Shown here: piece after piece, positions 42,664-52,108 of the stretch
Position numbering within the stretch: position 1 is the first letter of the stretch
Layout of the letters: every line of letters begins with the position of its first letter
Source: Actinophytocola oryzae
Lineage (GTDB): Bacteria; Actinomycetota; Actinomycetes; Mycobacteriales; Pseudonocardiaceae
Reading direction: 5' to 3'
NCBI RefSeq assembly: GCF_004364325.1
Contig: NZ_SOCP01000005.1
Span: forward strand, 434,001 to 498,000
DNA: 64,000 nt
Notes under the pieces: generated by a model
What the model saw: the letters and a program-made list of their open reading frames with translations, nothing else
Told to the model about the DNA's origin: nothing
Database searches by the model: none
Made by a program: the position numbers and the translations under genes

Positions 42664-43128
42664 TCAGACCATGTACTGGTCGTGCTCCGCGAGGAACTCG
42701 GTGTACTCCTCGTCGCCGAGCTGGCGACCCGTCCTGACGATCTCCGCCAGCTCGGTGAAGTACTTCTCCCTCGGGGCGCCCGGGGCGAAGAGGATCAACA
42801 TCGAGGCGGGCTCGTCGCTCTCGTTGCGGAACGCGTGGATCCCGTTTGGCGGGACGTACAGGTAGTCGCCCCTGACCGCGGTGACCCAGTTCGCCCCGTC
42901 GAACAGGCTGACGGTGCCGTCGAGCACGTAGAAGCTCTCCGAGAACGTCTTGTGGTAGTGCGCGGCGGGGCCGCCCGCCTCGGGGACCATGTCCCACTGG
43001 AAGAGTCCGAAGTGGCCGTCGGTCAGGTCACCCGTGGCCAGGAACCTGGTCCTGGTCCTCGGACCGTCCAGCTCGGGTGGGGTCGCCACCGGGCGGTACG
43101 TGGCGTTGATCTCACCTGTGAAGGTCAT
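42664..43128 (-). CDS. Cupin domain protein
   Basis: A 154-residue single-cupin protein. The two cupin motifs are visible: PAAHYHKTFSESFYVLDG with two His and a Glu near residues 57-65, and the second with VPPNGIHAFRNES near 95-107. This set gives the usual metal site. The family includes dioxygenases, isomerases and storage proteins; no function assigned. It converges on the SIS gene and is divergent from the RibD-like gene, whose starts lie 21 bp apart. Confidence 0.82.
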   Translation of the reverse strand: MTFTGEINATYRPVATPPELDGPRTRTRFLATGDLTDGHFGLFQWDMVPEAGGPAAHYHKTFSESFYVLDGTVSLFDGANWVTAVRGDYLYVPPNGIHAFRNESDEPASMLILFAPGAPREKYFTELAEIVRTGRQLGDEEYTEFLAEHDQYMV

Positions 43129-43149
43129 GTCTGCGATAGTAACTTCACC

Positions 43150-44178
43150 ATGTACATCCTTCTGAGCTGCGCGGTCTCGCTCGACGGGTACCTCGACGAC
43201 GCCACCGACGAGCGGCTCGTGCTCTCCAACGCCGCCGATCTCGACCGGGTGGACGCCGAACGCGCCGGGGTGGACGCGATCCTGGTGGGGGCCAACACGA
43301 TCCGCCGCGACGACCCCCGGCTGTCGGTCCGGTCGCCTGCGCGGCGCGCGGCCCGGGAGGCGATGGGCAAGGCCGCCACCCCGCTCAAGGTGATCCTGTC
43401 CACTGGGGACCTGCCCTCGGGCGCGGCCTTCCGCGCGGACGGCGAGTCCCTGGTGACCTCCGGGACGGTCGAGTCGGTGGTCGGGCAGCTCCACGCGCGG
43501 GGCGTCGACCGGCTCATGGTCGAGGGCGGCGGGCGGGTGCTCACCGAGTTCCTCACCTCGGGTCTGGCCGACGAGCTGCAGCTGGTCGTCGCCCCGTTCT
43601 TCGTCGGTGACTCGGCGGCGCCCCGTTTCGTCCACGACGGACGGTTCCCGTGGCACGCCGACCACCGCGCGACGCTGGCCACCGCGTCGGCGATCGGGAA
43701 CGTGGTGCTGCACCGGTACCTGCTGAGCGTCGGGGCCGTCGACCGGCACTGGCTGGCCCGCACGATCGAGCTGTCCCTCCGTTGTCCCCCCTCCACCACG
43801 GCGTTCAGTGTCGGGGCGGTCGTCGTCGACGCCTCGGGCGACGAGATCGCCTGGGGCTACTCCCGGGAGACCGACGACCTCGTCCACGCCGAGGAGTCCG
43901 CGCTCGCCAAGCTCGCCCCGGACGACCCCCGGCTGCCGACCGCCACGATCTACAGCTCGATGGAACCCTGCAGTGGGCGCAAGTCCCGGCCGAGGACGTG
44001 CAGCACGCTGATCCGGGACGCCGCCATCCCCCGCGTGGTCTTCGCCTACCGCGAGCCGTCCACGTTCGTCGACGGCGAGGGCGCCGAGGAGCTGACGGCC
44101 GCCGGGGTGACCGTCGTCGAGTACCCCGACCTGGCCGACCAGGTCCGCGACGCGAACCGCCTTCAGCTAGGCGGGTAG
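43150..44178 (+). CDS. RibD-like bifunctional protein with reductase-deaminase domain order
   Basis: A 342-residue protein with two riboflavin-type domains in reverse of the common order. Residues 1-195 are a RibD C-terminal reductase/DHFR-like domain (LLSCAVSLDGYLDDATDE, DAILVGANTIRRDDPRL, LMVEGGGRVLTEFL). Residues 200-340 are a cytidine-deaminase-fold domain with zinc ligands HAEES and EPCSGRKSRPRTC. Canonical bacterial RibD has the deaminase first. It could serve riboflavin synthesis or a specialised pyrimidine pathway. Its last 12 bp overlap mce4F on the other strand. Confidence 0.85.
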   Translation: MYILLSCAVSLDGYLDDATDERLVLSNAADLDRVDAERAGVDAILVGANTIRRDDPRLSVRSPARRAAREAMGKAATPLKVILSTGDLPSGAAFRADGESLVTSGTVESVVGQLHARGVDRLMVEGGGRVLTEFLTSGLADELQLVVAPFFVGDSAAPRFVHDGRFPWHADHRATLATASAIGNVVLHRYLLSVGAVDRHWLARTIELSLRCPPSTTAFSVGAVVVDASGDEIAWGYSRETDDLVHAEESALAKLAPDDPRLPTATIYSSMEPCSGRKSRPRTCSTLIRDAAIPRVVFAYREPSTFVDGEGAEELTAAGVTVVEYPDLADQVRDANRLQLGG

Positions 44179-45396
44179 GGACAGCAGGCCGGCCAGCGTG
44201 GTGGGGCCGCCACCCGGCCACGAGAGGATGCCGGGCAGTCCGGGCTGAGCCTGTTGCGGCGCCGGGGTCCGCGTCGGCACCTCCACCGGTTTGCCGCCGT
44301 ACGGGGCGTTCTGCGAGCCGCGGACGCCGATCGGGCTGCCCGGCGGCTCCGCGCAGTACGCCTGCTCGTTCACCGGCACGTCCGTGGTCTCGTTGGCACC
44401 GCGCTGTTGTGTGCCCTCGTAGCCCTTCGTGCAGGACAGCGGGTCGAAGAACGTCAGCACCAGGCCGAGGTGACCGGTGCCGTCCGGGTTCGCGCCGGGT
44501 GCCGTCGCGGTGATCATCGGGAACGCCACCAGCAGGTTCTCGATCGCGTCCGTACGGGTGGAGGTGATCTGCATGGTGGTCAGCAGGTTCGCGATGATCA
44601 CGCCGAGATCCTGGCCCGAGTCGCGAAGGAGGTCGTTGACCTGTACGGCGACCATCGGGGTCACGTCGATCAGGCGGCGCAGGTCCGGGTTCGACGTCTT
44701 GAGCTGGTCGGTGATCAGCCGCAGGTTCGTGCTGTAGTCGAGGATCTGTTGCGACTGCTCGGCCTGCGTGTCCAGCACCACCCGGCCGTTCGCCAGCAGC
44801 GACGTCGTCTGCGGCAGGTGCGCGCTCGCCGTCGACGTCAGCCTGCCCGCGCTGTCCAGCAGCACCTGCAGTGCCGGGCCGGAGTTCTGGAATGCGAGGT
44901 ACAGCTCGTCGACCGTGGTGCGCAACGAGTCCGCCGGGACGCTCTGCACCAGACCGTCCAGATTGGACAGCAGGACCTCCGGGCCGGACGGGGTTCTGGT
45001 GCGGGCCACCGGGATGACCGAACCGTCGGCCAGGTAGGGCCCCTTGTCGTGGTCGGGTTGGAGGTCGACGTACTGCTCACCCACGGCGGAGCGGTTCGCG
45101 ACCACGGCGCGTGCCGAGGCGGGGATGGGTGGGGCTTCGTCCTCGATGTCCAGGATCACGTCGACGCCGGTGTCCGACAGGACGAGCCGCTCGACCCGGC
45201 CGACCGTCACACCTCGGTAGGTGGCCTCGGCGTTCGGGAAGATGCCGCCGGACTCGGCCAGCTGCACCACCACGCGGTAGCCCCGCGCGCCGAACAGCCG
45301 GTCCAGCCCCGCGTACGTGCCGCCGACGTACACGATGCCCATCACCGCGATCAACGCGAAGACGAACAGTCGGATCTTCGTGCCGCGCAACAACAT
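44167..45396 (-). CDS. mce4F: Mce4F-like MCE family protein
   Basis: A 409-residue cell-envelope substrate-binding-type subunit of the Mce transporter. One N-terminal membrane anchor (IRLFVFALIAVMGIVYVGGTYAGL, residues 8-30) precedes the MCE domain (residues 38-115: YRVVVQLAESGGIFPNAEATYRGVTVG ...), then a long helical region and a Pro/Gln-rich C-terminal tail. Last gene of the operon by transcription order. ATG shares a base with the mce4E stop. Confidence 0.9.
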   Translation of the reverse strand: MLLRGTKIRLFVFALIAVMGIVYVGGTYAGLDRLFGARGYRVVVQLAESGGIFPNAEATYRGVTVGRVERLVLSDTGVDVILDIEDEAPPIPASARAVVANRSAVGEQYVDLQPDHDKGPYLADGSVIPVARTRTPSGPEVLLSNLDGLVQSVPADSLRTTVDELYLAFQNSGPALQVLLDSAGRLTSTASAHLPQTTSLLANGRVVLDTQAEQSQQILDYSTNLRLITDQLKTSNPDLRRLIDVTPMVAVQVNDLLRDSGQDLGVIIANLLTTMQITSTRTDAIENLLVAFPMITATAPGANPDGTGHLGLVLTFFDPLSCTKGYEGTQQRGANETTDVPVNEQAYCAEPPGSPIGVRGSQNAPYGGKPVEVPTRTPAPQQAQPGLPGILSWPGGGPTTLAGLLSLPA

Positions 45397-46553
45397 CAGT
45401 GCCCACCACCCAGCAGCGACCCCAGCAGCCCGGTCAGTCCGCCCGGGGACGTGTCCGCAGGCGGCGCGGGCAGTGTCGGCAGTGGCAGCAGCGGCTGGTC
45501 CTGCTGGGTCGGTCCCGGCGTCGGTGTGAGGCCGGGCAGCGGGATCAGTGGCGTGCTCGCGTTCTGGATGGTCCGCAGCAGCCCGGAGAGGTCGAGGTCG
45601 AACTTGACGTCCACGTTCACGTAGTCGCCCTTGACCGTGTTGAGGAAGTAGTCGGTGAACGGGTAGGTCACCAGGAACTGCAACGAGTTCGGCAGGTCCG
45701 CGCCGGACTTCGCGAGCTGCTGGAGGATCGGGGCCAGCAGTCGCAGGTCGTCGGCGAGGTCGTCGCGGCTGCGGTTCACCGTGTCGACCGCCACGTTCGA
45801 CAGGTTCTCCAGCGCGTTCAGCATGGTCACGAGCTGGTCCCGCTGCTCGTTCACCACCGCGAGGCCCGGGCCGAGCTGGTCGAGCGCGACCCTGATGTCG
45901 TCGGTCTGCGCGGCGAGGTTCGTCGAGAGGCGGCCGAGCGCGTCGATCGCCTTGGCGATGTCGTCCTTCTCGCCGTCCAACGTCCTCACCACGGTGTCTA
46001 TGTTGGACAGCGTGGCGCGCAGCTCCGGCTCGTTGCCGTTCAGCGCCTGGTTGACCTCGTCCACGATGGACGACAGCTGTCCGATGCCGCCGCCGTTGAG
46101 CAGCAGCGACAACGCGCCGAGGACCTCCTCGATCTCCGGGTTGCGGTTCGTGCGCTCCAGCGGGATGACCGCGCCGTCCTCCAGCGTGCCCTCGGCCGCG
46201 TTCGGCGTCCGCAGCTCCACGAACTTCTCGCCGAGCAGCGACGACTGCCGCAGCTCGGCGCTGGCGTTGGCCGGCAGGTGCACGTCGCCGTTCACCAGCA
46301 TGGTCACGACCGCGGTCCGGTTGTCCCGCGCCAGCTCGATCTCGTCGACCCGTCCCACGGCGACGTCGTGGACCTTGACCCCCGCGTGTGGCACGAGGTC
46401 CAACACGTCCCCGAAGTGCGCGACGACCCGGTACGGGTGGTCGCCGAGGTCCGCGCCGCCGGGCAGCGGCAGCTGGTACATGCCGGAGAACCCGCCGGAG
46501 CTGCTGCAGCCCGCGAGCAGGAAAACCATGGCCAGTACGAGGAAGCGTCTCAT
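45396..46553 (-). CDS. mce4E: Mce4E-like lipoprotein MCE family protein
   Basis: A 385-residue MCE protein with a lipobox, LLAGCSSSG, after a short signal sequence, so it is anchored by lipid; in mycobacteria the E position is also the lipoprotein (LprN). The MCE domain lies at about residues 38-115 (YRVVAHFGDVLDLVPHAGVKVHDVAVG) and the remainder is coiled helix plus a Pro-rich C-terminus. ATGA overlap with mce4D. Confidence 0.92.
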   Translation of the reverse strand: MRRFLVLAMVFLLAGCSSSGGFSGMYQLPLPGGADLGDHPYRVVAHFGDVLDLVPHAGVKVHDVAVGRVDEIELARDNRTAVVTMLVNGDVHLPANASAELRQSSLLGEKFVELRTPNAAEGTLEDGAVIPLERTNRNPEIEEVLGALSLLLNGGGIGQLSSIVDEVNQALNGNEPELRATLSNIDTVVRTLDGEKDDIAKAIDALGRLSTNLAAQTDDIRVALDQLGPGLAVVNEQRDQLVTMLNALENLSNVAVDTVNRSRDDLADDLRLLAPILQQLAKSGADLPNSLQFLVTYPFTDYFLNTVKGDYVNVDVKFDLDLSGLLRTIQNASTPLIPLPGLTPTPGPTQQDQPLLPLPTLPAPPADTSPGGLTGLLGSLLGGGH

Positions 46554-47761
46554 CGGCCACCTGCCGGTGCTGCGGCGCCGAGGTCGACGAGCGGGATCGG
46601 CAGCGGCGGGAGCTGTCCGGAGGTCAACGCACCGAGCGCCTCCGCCGGGGTCGGCAGCTTGAGGGTGCCGTCCAGGTACGGGGCCAGTTGCGTGCACAGG
46701 TCGCTCAGGGTCTTCGGCAGCTGCACGGGGGTCGCGGACTTGATCGTGCGGCACAGCAGCATGACCGGTGGGTAGGTCAGCTCGTTGAGGTTGCCCCGGA
46801 TCGCGAACGACGCGGACGCGGCGTCGTAGGTGTTCAGGAAGTTCGACATGGCGAGCGGCGCCACGTCGAGGATCTCCGCGACGGCCGCGCGCTGGTCGAC
46901 GAGTGCCTGCGTCACACCGGTCAGCTTGTCCACATTGGACGACAGGAGGTCCTTGTTGTCGGCGATGAAGGCCTGCACCTCGGTGAGCGAGGTGCCGAGC
47001 GAACTCAACACGGTGCCGAGGTCGTCGCGGTCGTCGGCCAGGTAGCCGCTCACGTCCGCGAGCCTGTCGTTGAAGTCCCGGACCTGCGCGTCGCTCTCGG
47101 CGAGTGCCGTGGTGAACGTGTTGAGGTTGTCCACGGTCGTGAACAGGTCACCACGCGAGTCGGCGAGGACCGAGGACGCGTCGGACAGCTGCTTCATCGT
47201 CTGGTTGAACAGCTCGCCGTTGCCCGCCAGGTTCGCCGCGGCCGTGTCGAGCACGTTCGACAGCGCGCCGTCCTTGTTGGCGCCGTTGGGACCCAGCGCG
47301 GTCGCGAGGTCGTTGACGCTGTTGGTCAGGTCGTCCAGCTCGACGGGCGTCGCCGTGTCGTCGAGCGGGATCACGGTGCCGCTCTTCATCAGCGGGCCCG
47401 ACTCGTACGCGGGTGTCAGCTGCACGTACCGGTCGCTGACCAGTGACGGCGCCACCACGACCGCCTGCGCGCCCGCCGGGATCTCGATGCCGTCGTCGAC
47501 GGCCATCTCGACCCGCACCCGGTCGCCCTGCGGCGTGACGGACGTGATCCGCCCGACTCCGATGCCGAGCACCTTCACCTCGGAACCCGAGTACACGCCC
47601 ACGGTCTTCGCGAAGTAGGCGGTGATCTTCGTGCCGCTCTGGCCCGTCGTGACCCACCACAGCGCGAAGGCGACGATCAGCGCCAACGCCAGCGCACAGG
47701 TGACGGCGAGCGCGGCCCTGCGGCTCGACCGGCTCTCCGACAGCATGGCCCGCACGTTCAC
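46550..47761 (-). CDS. mce4D: Mce4D-like MCE family protein
   Basis: A 403-residue subunit with a single N-terminal anchor (residues about 15-37), the MCE domain (TKITAYFAKTVGVYSGSEVKVLGIGVG at 43-70) and a long helical middle region of repeated Asp/Leu-rich turns. GTG at 47761 is used since it overlaps the mce4C stop by 4 bp (GTGA), giving MNVRAMLSES. Confidence 0.9.
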   Translation of the reverse strand: MNVRAMLSESRSSRRAALAVTCALALALIVAFALWWVTTGQSGTKITAYFAKTVGVYSGSEVKVLGIGVGRITSVTPQGDRVRVEMAVDDGIEIPAGAQAVVVAPSLVSDRYVQLTPAYESGPLMKSGTVIPLDDTATPVELDDLTNSVNDLATALGPNGANKDGALSNVLDTAAANLAGNGELFNQTMKQLSDASSVLADSRGDLFTTVDNLNTFTTALAESDAQVRDFNDRLADVSGYLADDRDDLGTVLSSLGTSLTEVQAFIADNKDLLSSNVDKLTGVTQALVDQRAAVAEILDVAPLAMSNFLNTYDAASASFAIRGNLNELTYPPVMLLCRTIKSATPVQLPKTLSDLCTQLAPYLDGTLKLPTPAEALGALTSGQLPPLPIPLVDLGAAAPAGGR

Positions 47762-48780
47762 CGGCCACCCCCCGTGTAGGCGAGCGGGGGCTCGCAGCCC
47801 TGCGGGTTGATGTCGAAGATCCCGAGATCCGTCGTGGGTGGCAGCAGGCCGCAGATGTAGCCCTCGAACCAGCGCCCGTTGCCGACGACGTTGTTGAACA
47901 TCCGCACGTACGGCGCGAGCGAGTGCAGGCTCTTGCTCAGGTTCTCCTGGTTGTCGGACAGGATCGTCGTGACCTTGTCCAGATCGTCCAGCGTCGGCCG
48001 CAGCAGCTCCTGGTTGTCCGCGACCAGGCCGTGCAGCTCGTTGGCGAGGCTGGTCGTGCCGGTCAGCAGCGCGTGCACGGCCTCCCTGCGGAACTGCAGC
48101 TCCCCCAACAGGAGCGACGCGTCGCTGAACAGCTTCTTCAGCTGCTCGTCGCGGTCGGCGAGCGTCTGGCTGAACCCGGCGGTGTTGGCCAGCAACGTGC
48201 GCAGCTGTTCGTCCCGGGTGGACAGCACGGACGAGATCTGCGACAGTCCGGTGAGCGTGTCCCTGATGTGCTGCGGGCTGTTGGCGAACGTGTCGGACAG
48301 CACCTGGAAGCCCTGTGCCAGCTGGGTCGTGTCGATCTGGTCGACGGTCTGGGAGAGCTTGCCGACCGCCGGCACGATGTCGAACGGCGTGCGTGTCCTG
48401 CTGACGGGGATCGCGGTGTTGGCGCTCTGCGGTTGGCTGCCTGCCGAGGAGACCGCGAGGTACTTGTCCCCCAACAACGTCTTGATCTCGATCGACACCG
48501 TGCTCCGGTCGCCCATGCTGACGTCCTTCACCCGGAAGTCGACGACCACCTTGTTGCGGGCCAGCTCGACACTGCGCACCGCGCCGACCTTCACCCCGGC
48601 GAGCCGCACCTCGTTGCCGGGCCGCAGTCCGGCCGACTCGCGGAACTCGGCCGTGTACGTGGTGCCACCGCCGATGATCGGCAGGTCGTCGGAGTTGAAC
48701 GCGACCAGGAGCCCCAGCACGACCAGCACGAGCGTGACCGCACCGACGGCCGCCTGGTCCCTGTCCTTCAGTCGTTTCAC
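47758..48780 (-). CDS. mce4C: Mce4C-like MCE family protein
   Basis: A 340-residue subunit: anchor at about residues 10-29 (AAVGAVTLVLVVLGLLVAF), MCE domain with TYTAEFRESAGLRPGNEVRLAGVKVG, helical region, and a C-terminal part with NGRWFEGYICGLLPP and two cysteines. GTG start. It is the only mce gene not overlapping its upstream neighbour: 118 bp of repeat-containing DNA separate it from mce4B. Confidence 0.9.
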   Translation of the reverse strand: MKRLKDRDQAAVGAVTLVLVVLGLLVAFNSDDLPIIGGGTTYTAEFRESAGLRPGNEVRLAGVKVGAVRSVELARNKVVVDFRVKDVSMGDRSTVSIEIKTLLGDKYLAVSSAGSQPQSANTAIPVSRTRTPFDIVPAVGKLSQTVDQIDTTQLAQGFQVLSDTFANSPQHIRDTLTGLSQISSVLSTRDEQLRTLLANTAGFSQTLADRDEQLKKLFSDASLLLGELQFRREAVHALLTGTTSLANELHGLVADNQELLRPTLDDLDKVTTILSDNQENLSKSLHSLAPYVRMFNNVVGNGRWFEGYICGLLPPTTDLGIFDINPQGCEPPLAYTGGGR

Positions 48781-48813
48781 GGCCGCTCCTCACCCGCTCC
48801 GTGGTGCCGGAAC

Positions 48814-48896
48814 GCTCCGCAGGCTCCGCTACACCGGCACCCTCCGCGGGTTCGGTGCTGCCGAGAGTGCTGATGGTTTGCTCCGCAAGCTCCGCT
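48814..48896. repeat. Two 17-bp near-identical repeats in the mce4B-mce4C gap
   Basis: GCTCCGCAGGCTCCGCT (48814-48830) and GCTCCGCAAGCTCCGCT (48880-48896) differ at one base. Each holds the core GCTCCGC twice. The same core, as GCGGAGC, recurs in the fadE26 upstream region. They fill the otherwise non-coding 118 bp between mce4B and mce4C. They look like a short interspersed repeat family rather than a promoter. Confidence 0.75.
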
Positions 48897-48898
48897 CA

Positions 48899-49936
48899 CT
48901 ACTGGCACCTCTCCGCCATCGGTGTGCCAGGTATGGGGATCAGCGGCAGGTCCACCGAGATCCCCAGGTCGGACACGCCGACCCGGCCGGACATGCTGCA
49001 GAGGTAGTAGTTGTACCAACCGCCGTAGCTGGAGACGCGGTTGATCGTCTCGACCTTGTGTGGCAGGCCGGCGAGGAACGTGTCCACCGTGTCCCCGTGG
49101 TCGGCGAGGGTGCCCGCCAGGGTGCCGAGTGCCGCGATGTCGTCCTTGAGCGGTGGCCGCACCGACGACAGCAGCCCCGAGGTCGCCGAGGTGAGATCAC
49201 CGAGCGCGCTGATCGCGGTGCCGATCGAACCCCGCTGCTGGGCGAGGCCGGTGGCGAGCTGCTGGAGCTGGTCGATGAGCCCGCCGACCTCGGTCGTGCG
49301 CTCGTTCACCGTGGTGAGCACGGTGTTGAGGTTGTCGATGACCTGGCCGATCACCTGGTCCTTGCTCGCCACGGTCGACGTGAGCGACGCGGTGTGCGCG
49401 AGCACGCTGTCGATCGTGCCGCCCTCGCCCTGCAGCACCTGGATCAGCTCACCCGCGAGCTTGTTCACGTCCTCCGGGTTCAACGCCTGGAACAGGGGCT
49501 GGAAGCCGTTGAACAGCTGGGTCAGGTTGAGTGCGGGCTGCGTGCGGTCGAGGGGGATGGTGTCCCCTGCCCGCAGCACCGCGTTCGTGTCACCGCTGCC
49601 GAGGCCGAGCGACACGTACCGCTGGCCGATCAGGTTGCGGTACTTGATGGTCGCGGTGACCGTGCGCGGCAGCTCGCGTCCCGACTCGACCTCGAACCGC
49701 ACGTCCGCGTACTTGTTCTCCGCCACCGAGATGTCACTGACCTGACCGATGCGCACGCCGGACATGCGGATGTCGTCGCCCACGTTCAGACCGGTCGCGT
49801 CACTGAACCGTGCGGTGTAGCCGGTGGTCGGGCCGAGCGTGGTGTTGGCGATCGTGAGGCCCAGCAACGCGGTCAGCGTGACGGTGACGACCGCGAACAC
49901 GATCATCTTGACCAGCGGCCCGACGAAGTTCCTCAT
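48899..49936 (-). CDS. mce4B: Mce4B-like MCE family protein
   Basis: A 345-residue subunit: anchor at about residues 8-28, MCE domain (TGYTARFSDATGLNVGDDIRMSGVRIG at 38-65), helical region and a C-terminus with GGWYNYYLCSMSGRVG and a final Cys. It forms part of the envelope-spanning tunnel or needle of Mce importers. ATGA overlap with mce4A. Confidence 0.92.
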   Translation of the reverse strand: MRNFVGPLVKMIVFAVVTVTLTALLGLTIANTTLGPTTGYTARFSDATGLNVGDDIRMSGVRIGQVSDISVAENKYADVRFEVESGRELPRTVTATIKYRNLIGQRYVSLGLGSGDTNAVLRAGDTIPLDRTQPALNLTQLFNGFQPLFQALNPEDVNKLAGELIQVLQGEGGTIDSVLAHTASLTSTVASKDQVIGQVIDNLNTVLTTVNERTTEVGGLIDQLQQLATGLAQQRGSIGTAISALGDLTSATSGLLSSVRPPLKDDIAALGTLAGTLADHGDTVDTFLAGLPHKVETINRVSSYGGWYNYYLCSMSGRVGVSDLGISVDLPLIPIPGTPMAERCQ

Positions 49937-51249
49937 TGGACGCTCACCTCGGTCCCACGGAACAAAGGCCCCACCAGCAGGGAACTCCAGCCGGGCACCT
50001 GCGACGGCTGAACCCCGAGGCCAGGCGCGACGAGTACGGCGATCAGCTGCTGCTCTGCGGGGCTGTTGGCGATCCTCGGCTCGCTCCCCGCCGACTGCGG
50101 CAGCGTGTTCGGGAAGTCCTGCGGCCGGTCGTTGTGCGGTGCGGGCGGCTTCGACGAGCCGTCCGCCAGCCCACCGCCCTCCGGGTACTGGGGGAACACC
50201 GCGGGCGGGTGCGCGACCGGATAACACCGCGGCCCGCGTTTGTCGTCGTAGCGCGGGGTGTCGACGCCGGGCACGTACTTGCCCCGGCTCGCGGTGATCT
50301 CGATCGTCACGCGGGTGACGTTCGGGTGGTCGGTGCCCTTGCCGAAGGCCGCGTCCGCGTTCGGGATCGCGTCGACGAGCTGCTTGAGCAGGCAGGGATA
50401 CTCGGGTGCGTACTTGGCCAGCACGTCCAGAGTGGACTTCGAGGTGCTGGTCAGGCCGATGATGTTGTCCTTGTTGGCGGCCAGGAAGTTGCCGAGGTCG
50501 ATCGACGCGTTGGTCAGGTCGGCGTACAGGTCCTGGAGCCGACCCCGTTGCTCGACCACGGTCTGGGTCGTGACGGTCAGGTCCCGCAACGCCGTCAGCA
50601 GCTCGGGACCCGCCTGCGCGTACGTGTCGGCGACCTGCGCGAGCCGCTGGATGTCCGCCTGGACGTCCGGCAGCGACGGCTCCAACTGTCCGAGGTACTG
50701 GCCGAGCTGCACGAGCGTGTCCCCGAAGTCCTTGCCCTGTCCCGACAACGCGGTCGACATGGCGGTGAGCGTCGCCGACAGCTTCTCCGGCTGGACGGCC
50801 TGGAGAACGGGCATGAGGTTGTCGAGCACCTGCTCGATCTCCACGGCCGAGCTGGTGCGGTCCTGCCCGATCACGTCGTGCTCACGCAGGCGTCCGTCAG
50901 GAGCGGACGGGAACTGCAGTGCCACGTAACGTTCGCCGAACAACGTCTTCGGCAGCAGCCTGGCGGTGACGTTGCCGGGGATCTGTCCGATCTGGTCGGG
51001 ATCCATGGCGAGGTCGAGGATCGCGTGGTCGCCGTCGGGCCGGATGCTCCGCACCTCGCCGACGATAATCCCGCGCAGCTTGACGTCCGCGCCGGTGCGC
51101 AGCTGGTTGCCGACGTGGTCGGTCTCCAGCGTCACCGGCACGACCGGGGTGAACGTCTTGCGGTAGAAGGCGATCGACCCCGCGACGAACAACGCGGCGA
51201 TGACGAGGAAGACCAACCCGTACAGCTGGTAGCGGAGTCGTTGGCTCAT
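49933..51249 (-). CDS. mce4A: Mce4A-like MCE family protein
   Basis: A 438-residue subunit and first mce gene of the operon. Anchor at about residues 10-28 (LYGLVFLVIAALFVAGSIAFY), MCE domain with VPVTLETDHVGNQLRTGADVKLRGIIVGEV, helical stalk, then a C-terminal region with APEYPCLLKQL and a Pro-rich tail. ATGA overlap with yrbE4B. In M. tuberculosis, Mce4A takes part in cholesterol uptake. Confidence 0.93.
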   Translation of the reverse strand: MSQRLRYQLYGLVFLVIAALFVAGSIAFYRKTFTPVVPVTLETDHVGNQLRTGADVKLRGIIVGEVRSIRPDGDHAILDLAMDPDQIGQIPGNVTARLLPKTLFGERYVALQFPSAPDGRLREHDVIGQDRTSSAVEIEQVLDNLMPVLQAVQPEKLSATLTAMSTALSGQGKDFGDTLVQLGQYLGQLEPSLPDVQADIQRLAQVADTYAQAGPELLTALRDLTVTTQTVVEQRGRLQDLYADLTNASIDLGNFLAANKDNIIGLTSTSKSTLDVLAKYAPEYPCLLKQLVDAIPNADAAFGKGTDHPNVTRVTIEITASRGKYVPGVDTPRYDDKRGPRCYPVAHPPAVFPQYPEGGGLADGSSKPPAPHNDRPQDFPNTLPQSAGSEPRIANSPAEQQLIAVLVAPGLGVQPSQVPGWSSLLVGPLFRGTEVSVQ

Positions 51250-52103
51250 CCGGCTATCCGCACTGTCGTCGTGGCGCCCCAGATCGCCAGCGAGAGGAAG
51301 AAGTCCAGCAGCATCTGCACGACGATCGCCGCGCGCACCGCCCTACCCACGGCGACCCCCACTCCGGCGGGACCACCACTCGCGGTGTAGCCGTAGTAGC
51401 AGTGGACGAGGATCACGACGACGCTGAACACCATCACCTTGAGGAACGACCACAGCACGTCCTCCGGCGGTAGGAAGAGATGGAAGTAGTGGTCGTAGGT
51501 GCCAGACGACTGGCCGTAGAACCACACGGTCACCTGCCGCGACGCCACGTACGAGGCCAGGAGCCCCACCAGGTACAGGGGAACCACGGCGGCCACCGCG
51601 GCGATCACCCGCGTGGTGACGAGGTAAGGCAGGCTCGGCACCGCCATCACCTCGAGCGCGTCGATCTCCTCCGAGATCCGCATCGCGCCGAGCTGCGCGG
51701 TGAACCCGCACCCGACCGTCGCCGACAGCGCGAGCCCGGCCGCGAGCGGCGCGACCTCACGGGTGTCGAAGTAGGCGGCGATGAAGCCGGTCAGCGCGGA
51801 CGTGCCGAGCTGGTTGAGTGCCGAGTAACCCTGCAGACCGACGATCAGACCGGTGAACACGGTCATGCCGATCATCACCCCGAGCGTGCCGCCGATGACC
51901 GCGAGCGCGCCCGACCCGAAGAACACGTCCGACAGCAGCCGGAGGATCTCGCGCGGGTAGTGCGCGAGCGTGCGGGGCACCCACGCGAGCACGCGGGCGT
52001 AGAAGGCGAGCTGCTGGCCCAGCGTGGCGAGACCGTCCAGCGGCTGGTTCGCGACCGCCACTATCCGCGACGGCGCTTTCTCCGGTATGTCCACTGTGGC
52101 CAT
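51246..52103 (-). CDS. yrbE4B: YrbE4B-like MlaE-family permease
   Basis: A 285-residue membrane permease of the MlaE/YrbE family, which with YrbE4A makes the transmembrane core of the Mce importer. Visible are the family motif TALSATVGCGFTAQLGAMRISEEIDALEVM (central loop, with EEIDALEVM at about residues 149-157) and five hydrophobic segments. It starts 5 bp after the yrbE4A stop. Confidence 0.94.
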   Translation of the reverse strand: MATVDIPEKAPSRIVAVANQPLDGLATLGQQLAFYARVLAWVPRTLAHYPREILRLLSDVFFGSGALAVIGGTLGVMIGMTVFTGLIVGLQGYSALNQLGTSALTGFIAAYFDTREVAPLAAGLALSATVGCGFTAQLGAMRISEEIDALEVMAVPSLPYLVTTRVIAAVAAVVPLYLVGLLASYVASRQVTVWFYGQSSGTYDHYFHLFLPPEDVLWSFLKVMVFSVVVILVHCYYGYTASGGPAGVGVAVGRAVRAAIVVQMLLDFFLSLAIWGATTTVRIAG

Positions 52104-52108
52104 CTACG

